Assembly: GCF_003350475.1 (NCBI RefSeq)
Contig: NZ_QQAV01000017.1
Span: 1 to 64,000 of the forward strand
Reading direction: 5' to 3'
Source: Pseudacidovorax intermedius
Lineage (GTDB): Bacteria; Pseudomonadota; Gammaproteobacteria; Burkholderiales; Burkholderiaceae_C
Length of the DNA: 64,000 bases
Positions 32,656-41,270 of this stretch are shown in pieces (the first letter of the stretch is position 1; every line of letters starts with the position of its first letter). The notes beneath the pieces were generated by a model that worked only from the letters and a program-made list of their open reading frames with translations, had not been told where the DNA came from and made no database searches. The position numbers were made by a program, and so were the translations under genes.

Positions 32656-35652
32656 TCAGAGCGGGATCAGCTCCGTGTCGAGCTGCGACTCCAGCACCTC
32701 CACCGGCTGCGGCCGTCCGAAGAGGAAGCCCTGGCACACGCGGCAGCCGTTGCGGGTCAGGAAGTCCAGCTGCGCCTGCGTCTCCACGCCCTCGGCCACC
32801 ACCTCCAGGTCGAGGTTGGCCGCCATGCCGATGAGCGTCTGCACGATCAGCTCGATCTTGGGATTGGTGCCGATGCCGCTGACGAAGAACTTGTCGATCT
32901 TGATCTGGTGCAGCGGCAGCTGCGCCATGTACGACAACGACGAGTAGCCCGTGCCGAAGTCGTCCATCGAGAAGCGGATGCCGATGGCGGCCAGCGACTT
33001 CATCTTGCGGATGGTCTCGGCCACCTCGTCGTGCAGCAGGCTCTCGGTGAGTTCCAGCTTGAGCTTGGACGGATCGGCGCCGGTGCGGATCAGCACCTCG
33101 CGCACCTTGTCCGCGAAGTCCTCCTTGCGGAACTGGCGCGCGCTCACGTTCACGGCCAGCGTGAGGTGGCGGCGGCGCGGATGGTTGCTCCAGTCGTCCA
33201 GCTGCTTGCAGGCCTGCTCCAGCGCCCACAGGCCGATGGGCGAGATCAGGCCGGTCTCTTCCGCCACGTCGATGAAGGCGGCTGGCGGGATCAGCCCGCG
33301 CTGCGGATGCAGCCAGCGGATCAGCACCTCGGCGCCCACCACGCGCCCTTCGGAGGTCACCTGCGGCTGGTAGTGCAGCAGGAACTGGCCGCGCGCCTTC
33401 AGCGCCGCGCGCAGCTCGCTCTCCAGCGAGGCGCGCGCATTGACGGTGGTCTGCATGTCGGCCTCGAAGAAGCGCAGCACGTCGCCACCCGCGGTCTTGG
33501 CGTGGAACATGGCGATGTCGGCCTGCTTGAGCAGGTCCTCCAGCGAGGCCGAGCTGGCGCTGATCAGCGTGGCCCCGATGCTGCAGGTGCCGTGGTAGGT
33601 CATGGCCGGCAGCTGGATGGGCCGGCCCAGCTCGGCCAGCACCGCCTCGCCGAAGGCCTGCGTCTGCATCACGGCGGTGGCCGAGTCGGCGCTTAGGCCT
33701 TCGATCAGGATCACGAACTCGTCACCGCCCAGCCGGGCCACGGTGTCGCCCTCGCGCATGAGCTGCTGCAGCCGCTGCGCCACCTGCTTGAGCAGCACGT
33801 CGCCGGCGTTGCGGCCCTGCGCGTCGTTGAGCGTCTTGAAGTGGTCCAGGTCCAGGAAGAGCAGCGCCGCCTGGCGCTCGCGCCGCACGTTGGCGTCGAT
33901 GGCCGACTGCAGCCGGTGCAACAGCATGCGGCGATTGGGCAGCCCGGTGAGGTTGTCGTAGAAGGACAGGTGGTCGATCTGCAGCTGCGCCGACATGCGG
34001 TCGGTGATGTCGCGCAGGATGACGATGAAGCGCGCGTCGGCGCCCTCGCCCACCAGCTTGCGCGAGGCCGATATTTCGAACCAGGCCGTGCCCTGCGAGG
34101 CGCGGCGCTCGAACTGCTTGCCGAAGGACAGGCCCTTCAGATAGGCCTCGCGCATGGCGGCCATGATCTGGATGGCGGCGTCGCCGGGCAGCACCTCCGA
34201 CAGCGTGCGGCCCACCGGGTCGCCGATGTCCAGCAGCGAGGCGCGCGCCGAATGGAAGCCGATGCAGCGTCCGTCCAGGCACAGCTCCAGCAGCACGTCG
34301 GGCAGCGCGTCGAGCGTGGCCTGCAGCTGCGCCTTGCCTTCCACGATGTCGGCCAGGTGCCGGCGCTTTTCGCTGGTGTCGCGGTAGACGCAGACCATGC
34401 CGCCGTTGGGCGTCGGGCTCTTGACGACGACCACCGTGCGGCCGTCGGGCAGCTCCAGCTCCTGCTCGCCCGGCGCGGGCAGGCTGGGCGGCAGCAGGGC
34501 CGCCTCTTCCGCGCTGCGGCCCGAGACGGCACTCTCGACCGCCACCATGTGCATGCGCGCCTCCAGCGCGACGCGCGCCTGCGGAAAGATCTCGGCGAAG
34601 CGCCGGTTCCAGGCCGCCACGCGGCCTTCGGCATCCAGCAGCACGAAGCCGTCGGACATGGATTCGAGGGCCTGGTCCAGCATGCTCTTGGCATGCAGCG
34701 CCTCGCGGCGGCGCAGCCACTGTTCGCGCAACTGATGCAGCGCATAGGCCGACACGCCCACCACCATCAGCATCAGCAGCACCGTCACGCCCACGATCAG
34801 GTTGCGCTCCGTCCGGAAGCCCTCCAGCACCGCCTCCATGGGCAGGCCCGCGCTGAGCACGATGTCCTGGTTGAGCGTGGGGCGCAGCGCCATCAGCGCG
34901 TCCTGCCCCATGAGGCGCGAATTGGCACGCACGATGCCGCGCGCATCGGCGGCGCTGCGCAGTTCGGGCAGCGAGGCCGAGCCTTCGGCGATCTCGCTGC
35001 GCGGAGGCACGCTGACCAGCAGGCCCTGGCTGAGGCTTTCGAGCGTGACCTCCATGCCGTCGATGCCCGCCCCATGCGCCAGCAGCCGGGCCAGCGACGC
35101 CACCTGCACCTCGGCCAGCGCGATGCCCTGCGTGCCGTCGGGCAGGCGCACCATGCGGGTGAAGTACAGCACCTGCTGCGAGGTGCGCGGACTGAGCGAG
35201 GGCGCCGTCGTCATCAGCTCGGGCACGGGCTGACCCATCAGCCGGGCAGTGAACGCCGGCGACAACTGGACCGCCTCGCGGCCCGGTGGCGAGACCACGC
35301 TGCCGTCCGGGCGCAGCACTTCCAGCCGCTCGACCAGCAGGCTGTGCCGCGCCAGCGACTGCATGCTGATGGCGGCCCGCTGGGCCGCCGCGGCCATGTC
35401 CTCGTTGCCCACGGGGCGCAGCAGCATGCCCAGGTCGGCCAGCAGCAGATCCACGCCCAGCAGGTTCTGGTTGACGGCCGCCACGGAGCCGCTGAGGAAG
35501 CGGTCGATCTGGTCGCGGGCGTCGTCGACGGCGCGGCTGCGCATCTCCAGCACCGCGAACACGGCAAGGCCGAACACCACCACGATGAACAGCGCGGCCA
35601 GCGCAAGCGTGGACGCGGCCAGTTGCCGCGGTGGTCCGTTCTTCGACTTCAT
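32656..35652 (-). CDS. Membrane sensor GGDEF/EAL protein with two PAS domains
   Basis: 998 residues. TM helix at about 12-35, periplasmic sensor to about 280, second TM near 285-310, two PAS-like modules (about 325-430 and 445-555), GGDEF domain with intact GGDEF at 642-646, and EAL domain with EVL (Glu775) in place of EAL and DDFGTGYSSL from Asp897. Both c-di-GMP synthesis and hydrolysis look possible. ATG at 35652 overlaps the stop of the DctP-type binding protein gene (ATGA), implying that the two are co-translated and may form a ligand-sensing pair. Confidence 0.93.
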   Translation of the reverse strand: MKSKNGPPRQLAASTLALAALFIVVVFGLAVFAVLEMRSRAVDDARDQIDRFLSGSVAAVNQNLLGVDLLLADLGMLLRPVGNEDMAAAAQRAAISMQSLARHSLLVERLEVLRPDGSVVSPPGREAVQLSPAFTARLMGQPVPELMTTAPSLSPRTSQQVLYFTRMVRLPDGTQGIALAEVQVASLARLLAHGAGIDGMEVTLESLSQGLLVSVPPRSEIAEGSASLPELRSAADARGIVRANSRLMGQDALMALRPTLNQDIVLSAGLPMEAVLEGFRTERNLIVGVTVLLMLMVVGVSAYALHQLREQWLRRREALHAKSMLDQALESMSDGFVLLDAEGRVAAWNRRFAEIFPQARVALEARMHMVAVESAVSGRSAEEAALLPPSLPAPGEQELELPDGRTVVVVKSPTPNGGMVCVYRDTSEKRRHLADIVEGKAQLQATLDALPDVLLELCLDGRCIGFHSARASLLDIGDPVGRTLSEVLPGDAAIQIMAAMREAYLKGLSFGKQFERRASQGTAWFEISASRKLVGEGADARFIVILRDITDRMSAQLQIDHLSFYDNLTGLPNRRMLLHRLQSAIDANVRRERQAALLFLDLDHFKTLNDAQGRNAGDVLLKQVAQRLQQLMREGDTVARLGGDEFVILIEGLSADSATAVMQTQAFGEAVLAELGRPIQLPAMTYHGTCSIGATLISASSASLEDLLKQADIAMFHAKTAGGDVLRFFEADMQTTVNARASLESELRAALKARGQFLLHYQPQVTSEGRVVGAEVLIRWLHPQRGLIPPAAFIDVAEETGLISPIGLWALEQACKQLDDWSNHPRRRHLTLAVNVSARQFRKEDFADKVREVLIRTGADPSKLKLELTESLLHDEVAETIRKMKSLAAIGIRFSMDDFGTGYSSLSYMAQLPLHQIKIDKFFVSGIGTNPKIELIVQTLIGMAANLDLEVVAEGVETQAQLDFLTRNGCRVCQGFLFGRPQPVEVLESQLDTELIPL

Positions 35653-36698
35653 GGCGTCCGTGTCGCCTTCCCGTCGACCACCGGCGCAATGGTGCGTTGC
35701 CAGAGCCGCGTGCACTCGGCGCCGCAGCGCTGCAGCCAGTTCACGAGGATGGTGGAGCGAAGGATCTGGCGGCGCAGGCGGTCGTCCTCGGCGCTGGGCG
35801 CGACGGCCACCATGGCGCCCGGCGTGCCGCCCTCGCAGGGGCCCGCGCCGGTGTTGCAGGCAACGGCCAGGTCGGTGTCGCGGATGGACTGGTCCCAGAT
35901 GCGGCGTTCGAGCTGCGGCAACTGCTGCTCCAGCACGATGCGCAGGTCCGCGGGCAACACCGCCCAGGCGTCGGCATTGGCGCCAAAGATGGCCAGGCCC
36001 CAGTTGATCGGCATGGTGAAGAGCGAGCGTGTGATGCGGTGCAGCCCCAGGGTGTTGCCCGATGCCCCGCCAGTGATGGCGCAGTCGGTGTTGCCCGAGG
36101 TCATGTTGCTCATGAGCGCGGCGAAGGCGGTCGGTACCGGCGTGCCACCCAGCGCCTGCACGAAGTCGGCCTGCGTGCCGCTGGAGACCCGGATGCGCCG
36201 GCCCTTGAGGTCGGTCAGGCCCTTCATCGGCGTGGCACAGAAGATGACCTGCGCCGGGTAGATGTACATGGCCAGCAGCTTCACGTTGAAGCGCTCGCGC
36301 AGCATGTGGTCCATCTCGGGCCGGAAGGCGTCGACCACACGCCGCAGGGTGGCCGCATCGGCGCTGAGGCCGGCCACGTCGGGCAGGGCGAGGGCCGGAT
36401 GCTCACCGCCCACCTGGCTGAGCAGCACGGTGCCGAAAGGCACCACGCCGGTCTCCAGCAGGGTGAGCATCTTGTTGCCGGGCACCCCGGCCTGGTCGAA
36501 GGGCGCGATGGTCGCGGCCACCCGCCCCTGCATCAGCCGGGGCAAGGTCTGCGTCCAGAAAGGCGCCTCGTGCTGCGTGTACTGGGCAACGCCGGCCAGC
36601 CCCCCCACAACCCGCAACTGCAGGGGCGCGTCCTGTCCTGCCGCGGGCCAGGCGGCGGCCCAGATACAGCACAAAAAAATCCTCAGAAAGAGGCGCAT
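35649..36698 (-). CDS. TRAP-type (DctP family) periplasmic solute-binding protein
   Basis: 349 residues. Signal peptide 1-21 (RLFLRIFLCCIWAAAWPAAG). The mature domain has DctP-like strings: GVVPFGTVLLSQVGGEHPAL, CATPMKGLTDLKGRRIRVSSGTQADFVQALGGTPVPTAFAAL in part, and GNTDCAITGGASGNTLGLH. Four extra Cys residues in the C-terminal third may form disulfides. No TRAP membrane subunits (DctQ/DctM) occur beside it. Instead it overlaps the GGDEF/EAL gene by 4 nt, so it probably serves as a sensor input. ATG 36698; upstream ATG 36788 is in a non-conserved extension. Confidence 0.8.
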   Translation of the reverse strand: MRLFLRIFLCCIWAAAWPAAGQDAPLQLRVVGGLAGVAQYTQHEAPFWTQTLPRLMQGRVAATIAPFDQAGVPGNKMLTLLETGVVPFGTVLLSQVGGEHPALALPDVAGLSADAATLRRVVDAFRPEMDHMLRERFNVKLLAMYIYPAQVIFCATPMKGLTDLKGRRIRVSSGTQADFVQALGGTPVPTAFAALMSNMTSGNTDCAITGGASGNTLGLHRITRSLFTMPINWGLAIFGANADAWAVLPADLRIVLEQQLPQLERRIWDQSIRDTDLAVACNTGAGPCEGGTPGAMVAVAPSAEDDRLRRQILRSTILVNWLQRCGAECTRLWQRTIAPVVDGKATRTP

Positions 36699-36764
36699 GG
36701 GGAGGAAATGAAGGTGCGGCGCGCAATCAACCCCCGCATCTTGAAGAGGAATTGGCCATGTTGC

Positions 36765-36802
36765 AAATTGTGTCTCGACCGAAGGCATTCACGACACAAT
36801 TT
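36765..36802. promoter_or_regulatory. Long inverted repeat in a divergent promoter region, candidate operator
   Basis: Perfect 10-bp arms AAATTGTGTC (36765-36774) and GACACAATTT (36793-36802) with an 18-bp spacer, in an AT-richer part of the 201-bp gap between the DctP-type gene and a plus-strand hypothetical gene. There is no downstream T tract oriented as a terminator and neither gene ends here, so an operator is the best reading. The binding factor is unknown. Confidence 0.5.
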
Positions 36803-36899
36803 TGGAAACCTTAAGTATTCGTTCTGCCGCCATACGCGCGGCAGGTGTTGCAGACCTGCCTACACTGCCTCTTCTTCGGCATTTCCCTGCGGAACTTTC

Positions 36900-37508
36900 A
36901 TGGACTTTCTGGCCTTGCTGGCCCTGGCCGCGCTTGGCCTTCATTTGTTGAAACGGCGCGATCAACAACGCCGCATCGTGCTGCTCGGCGCGAAGCTGGC
37001 GCCCTACCGCATCGAGCCGCAGATGGAGACGTTGCTCGACGGCTACCTGCGCTGGCTGGACGAGGCGGACGAGGATCGCCGCCGGCAGATCTGGCAGACG
37101 CTGTGTGCGACGGAGCAATCGCTGGCCGAGCAGTTGCGGCGCTTCGCTGCCGACGTGGCCGGCATGGAGGCACCGCTGGCCCAGGTGAGCAAGCTGCCGA
37201 TGTGGCTGCCGTGGGCACAGCCGCTGCTGTCGGGGCGGCTGCTGTTCGATGTGCGGCGTGCCTTCGCCATCCATGCGAAGGGCATCGCGGCCGTGGCGGC
37301 CAACGAGCCCGGGCTGGCCGACAAGCCGCGGGCCTTCATGATGAGTGCCGAGCTGCTGCTGCTGCAGCACACCTGCCATTGGTTCTGCCGCTCCAAGGCG
37401 GTGGCCAGCGCGCGCTTGCTGGCCCGGCACGGCACCTCGTACGAGCAGGTGCTGGCCTCGGTGTCGCCGCGCACGCGCAGCGACTACCTGGCGCTCATCG
37501 GCCGCTGA
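36900..37508 (+). CDS. Hypothetical membrane-anchored protein
   Basis: 202 residues, not recognised. The N-terminus (MDFLALLALAALGLHLLKRR) is a single transmembrane anchor with a positive stop. The rest is predicted to be mostly helical and soluble, with an acidic run near 55-62 (DEADEDRRR) and aromatic/Cys-rich HTCHWFCRSK near 160. Stop codon ends exactly where the convergent pcaF gene ends, with no spacer. Divergent from the DctP-GGDEF pair across the inverted repeat at 36765-36802. Confidence 0.7.
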   Translation: MDFLALLALAALGLHLLKRRDQQRRIVLLGAKLAPYRIEPQMETLLDGYLRWLDEADEDRRRQIWQTLCATEQSLAEQLRRFAADVAGMEAPLAQVSKLPMWLPWAQPLLSGRLLFDVRRAFAIHAKGIAAVAANEPGLADKPRAFMMSAELLLLQHTCHWFCRSKAVASARLLARHGTSYEQVLASVSPRTRSDYLALIGR

Positions 37509-38714
<1,206 letters not shown>

Positions 38715-38755
38715 GTGGAAGGTCTCCTTGGGAATCGGATGGAAAGAGGGGGTGT

Positions 38756-39415
38756 TCAGTCGGCAGCCGCGTCTTCGGCAATGGGCAAGCCCACCAGGCG
38801 TTCGAGTTCCTGCAGCGACAGGCCGGGCACGCGGTCGATGCAGCGCAGGCCCTGCGGCGTGCAGGCCAGTGTCGCCAGGTCGCTGTAGATGCGCTTGACG
38901 CACGCGAGACCCGTGAGCGGATAGCTGCACTGCGCCACAACCTTGCTCGCGCCCTGCTTGGTCAGCAGGTCCATCATGACCCAGGTCTGCTTGGCCCCAG
39001 TCGCCAGATCCATGGCGCCGCCGACGGCCGGGATGGCGCCGGGCTCTCCGGTGCTCCAGTTGGCCAGGTCGCCCGTGGCACTGACCTGGAAGGCGCCCAG
39101 CACGCAGATGTCGATGTGGCCGCCGCGCATCATGGCGAAGCTGTCGGCATGGTGGAAATAGGCGCCGCCCGGCAGCAGCGTCACGGGCTGCTTGCCGGCG
39201 TTGATGAGGTCGTAGTCCTCCGCGCCCGCGGCCGGCGCCGGGCCCATGCCCAGGATGCCGTTCTCGCTGTGCAGCACCACCTCGCGCCCGGCGGGCAGGT
39301 GGTTGGCCACCAGCGTGGGCTGGCCGATGCCGAGGTTGACGACGGCACCATCGAAGATGTCCTGGGCCACGCGGGCAGCGAGCTGGTCCTTGGTTCGGCG
39401 TTGGTAGTCGGCCAT
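38756..39415 (-). CDS. pcaJ: 3-oxoadipate CoA-transferase subunit B (PcaJ)
   Basis: 219 residues. Catalytic Glu51 in SENGILGMGP, followed by GGAYFHHADSFAMMRGGHIDI typical of class I CoA-transferase beta subunits. With PcaI it transfers CoA from succinyl-CoA to beta-ketoadipate. Start ATG overlaps the pcaI stop by one base (TGATG), which ensures 1:1 synthesis of the heterodimer. Confidence 0.93.
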   Translation of the reverse strand: MADYQRRTKDQLAARVAQDIFDGAVVNLGIGQPTLVANHLPAGREVVLHSENGILGMGPAPAAGAEDYDLINAGKQPVTLLPGGAYFHHADSFAMMRGGHIDICVLGAFQVSATGDLANWSTGEPGAIPAVGGAMDLATGAKQTWVMMDLLTKQGASKVVAQCSYPLTGLACVKRIYSDLATLACTPQGLRCIDRVPGLSLQELERLVGLPIAEDAAAD

Positions 39416-40122
39416 CACGCCACCTCCTTCTTCTTGAAGCCGCCGGCCTGGGTGGCCGTGCGGTCGATCTTCACGACGCGGCTGACGAAGATGCCGGGCG
39501 TGACGATGGCCTCGGGGTCGAGCGTGCCCAGCTCGGCCACCTCGTGCACCGTGGCGACGGTCTTCTTCGCGGCCATGGCCATCACGGGGCCGAAGTTGCG
39601 CGCGGCCTTGCGGTAGGTGAGGTTGCCCCAGCGGTCGCCGCATTCGGCCTTGATGAGGGCCAGGTCGCCGTGGATGGGGTACTCCAGCACGCAATGACGG
39701 CCGTCGATGACGCGGGTCTCGCGGCCGGCGGCCAGTTCGGTGCCGTAGCCCGTCGGGCAGAAGAAGGCGCCGATGCCGGCACCCGCGGCGCGGATGCGCT
39801 CGGCCAGGTTGCCCTGGGGCACCAGCTCCAGTTCGATCTTGCCGGCGCGGTACAGGCCGTCGAAGACGAAGCTGTCGGCCTGCCGCGGGAAGCTGCAGAT
39901 GATCTTGCGCACCCGGCCGGCCTTGAGCAGCGCGGCCAGGCCCGCCTCGCCATTGCCAGCGTTGTTGTTGACCACCGTGAGCTCGCGCGCGCCCTGCGCG
40001 ATGAGGCCGTCGATCAGTGCATCGGGGATGCCGGCGGTGCCGAAGCCTCCGATCAGCACCGTGGCACCGTCGGGCGTGCCCTGGAGCGCCTCCTCCACCG
40101 AGGCGGCGAGTTTGTCGATCAT
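39415..40122 (-). CDS. pcaI: 3-oxoadipate CoA-transferase subunit A (PcaI)
   Basis: 235 residues. Alpha-subunit motifs: VLIGGFGTAGIPDALIDGL near the N-terminus (CoA-binding glycine loop), NNNAGNG, and AFFCPTGYGTELAAGR. First gene of the operon pcaI-pcaJ-pcaF, divergent from an IclR-type regulator, with the predicted operator in the 137-bp gap. The scoA succinyl-CoA:acetoacetate transferase family is the close alternative; linkage with the thiolase and IclR gene favours Pca. Confidence 0.9.
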   Translation of the reverse strand: MIDKLAASVEEALQGTPDGATVLIGGFGTAGIPDALIDGLIAQGARELTVVNNNAGNGEAGLAALLKAGRVRKIICSFPRQADSFVFDGLYRAGKIELELVPQGNLAERIRAAGAGIGAFFCPTGYGTELAAGRETRVIDGRHCVLEYPIHGDLALIKAECGDRWGNLTYRKAARNFGPVMAMAAKKTVATVHEVAELGTLDPEAIVTPGIFVSRVVKIDRTATQAGGFKKKEVA

Positions 40123-40205
40123 GCGGGGTTCCTTCTTCAGGGACGTCCGCCCTTACAGGCGCAGACGCGGGTCATGGAAAGTCGACGGAAAGCTTCGCGA
40201 AAATT

Positions 40206-40231
40206 GTTCGCTATAAGAACATTTGTTCTTA
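40206..40231. promoter_or_regulatory. Candidate PcaR-type operator between pcaI and the IclR gene
   Basis: Three alternating half-sites GTTC/GAAC/GTTC occur in a row. The right pair forms the palindrome TAAGAACATTTGTTCTTA (40214-40231); the left pair is GTTCGCTATAAGAAC (40207-40221), which resembles the 15-bp site reported for Pseudomonas PcaR. Triple half-sites are typical of PcaU/PcaR-class IclR operators. Confidence 0.6.
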
Positions 40232-40259
40232 GAATGAATTCTAGCCCGCTTGCACGACC

Positions 40260-41054
40260 ATGCCATCCTCCTTGCCATCTGCCGACCTCCCCGAAGCGCC
40301 ACGCCCTGGCGACGGTTTCGTGCAGTCCTTCGCCCGCGGCCTACAGGTCATCCGCTCCTTCAGCGCCAGCGCGCCCCGGCAGACGCTGAGCGAAGTGGCC
40401 GCCGCCAGCGGCCTCACCCGCGCCGGGGCCCGACGCATCCTGCTCACGCTGCAGACGCTGGGCTACGTGGAAAGCGACGGCCGCCTCTTCTTTCTCACCG
40501 CGCGCATCCTGGACCTGGGCTTCGCCTACCTCTCTTCCATGCCGATCTGGAACCGGGCCGAGCCGGTGATGGAATCGCTCGTGGCCCAGGTCAAGGAGTC
40601 GTGCTCGGCCGCTGTGCTGGAGGGCACCGACGTGGTCTACGTGATGCGCGTGCCCACGCACAAGATCATGCGCATCAACGTGGGCATCGGCTCCCGCCTG
40701 CCCGCCTACTGCACCTCGATGGGCCGCGTGCTGCTGGCCGCCCTGCCCGAGGACGAACTGCAGCGCCGCCTGGCCGCCTCGCCCATTGCTGCGCTCACGC
40801 GCCACACGTTGACCGATCCCGAGGCCATCGCCGCCCGCATCGCCCAGGCGCGGCGCCAGGGCTGGTGCCTGGTCAACCAGGAGCTGGAGGAAGGGCTGAT
40901 CTCCATCGCCGCACCGGTGCGCGACCGCGCGGGCCGGGTGCTGGCCGCGCTCAACATCAGCGGCCAGGCCAACCGGACCAGCGCCAAGGTGATGCAGGAC
41001 AGCCTGCTGCCGCCCCTGCTGGACGCCGCGGCGCGGGTGTCCAGCCTGCTGTAG
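40260..41054 (+). CDS. pcaR: IclR family regulator, PcaR/PobR-like
   Basis: 264 residues. N-terminal winged HTH (about 22-85: FARGLQVIRSF, LSEVAAASGLTRAGARRILLTL) and C-terminal IclR effector domain (SSMPIWNRAEPVMESL, YVMRVPTHKIMRINVGIGSRLPAYCTSMGRVLLA in part, and INQELEEGLISIAAPVRD-like). The motif string ARGLQVIRSF and the divergent arrangement with pcaIJF are typical of PcaR, which activates pca genes with beta-ketoadipate as effector. It could also autorepress through the shared operator. Confidence 0.88.
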   Translation: MPSSLPSADLPEAPRPGDGFVQSFARGLQVIRSFSASAPRQTLSEVAAASGLTRAGARRILLTLQTLGYVESDGRLFFLTARILDLGFAYLSSMPIWNRAEPVMESLVAQVKESCSAAVLEGTDVVYVMRVPTHKIMRINVGIGSRLPAYCTSMGRVLLAALPEDELQRRLAASPIAALTRHTLTDPEAIAARIAQARRQGWCLVNQELEEGLISIAAPVRDRAGRVLAALNISGQANRTSAKVMQDSLLPPLLDAAARVSSLL

Positions 41055-41076
41055 CCCCCGGGCGAACCGCACAGAT

Positions 41077-41118
41077 TTGATCTAGCGCAATACAAGCGGG
41101 GATAGCGCTGCCCAGAAT
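41077..41118 (+). promoter_or_regulatory. FNR/ANR-type box and -10 element upstream of the second GGDEF/EAL gene
   Basis: TTGAT-CTAG-CGCAA at 41077-41090 fits the FNR/ANR consensus with one diverged half-site. A -10-like CAGAAT (41113-41118) is spaced so that the box would be centred near -41.5, the class II activation position, with a start site at about 41125. This predicts oxygen-responsive control of the downstream gene. Confidence 0.5.
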
Positions 41119-41270
41119 CGGCGCGCCATGCGCCCTCCCCCTCTGCTTTCGCGGCCCTATGGGCGACTGCCCCCGGCGCCGCGGCCCGGCGCCAGGGGCA
41201 GGCACGCAGCAATGCCGGTCCGGCCGCGCCGACAGACGCCGGCATTGCTGGCCATGCCGGAGGACACCCC

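Noticed and set aside
36765-36802. Bidirectional terminator
   Set aside because: The repeat lies between divergent gene starts where no transcript ends, and the arms lack a following T tract.
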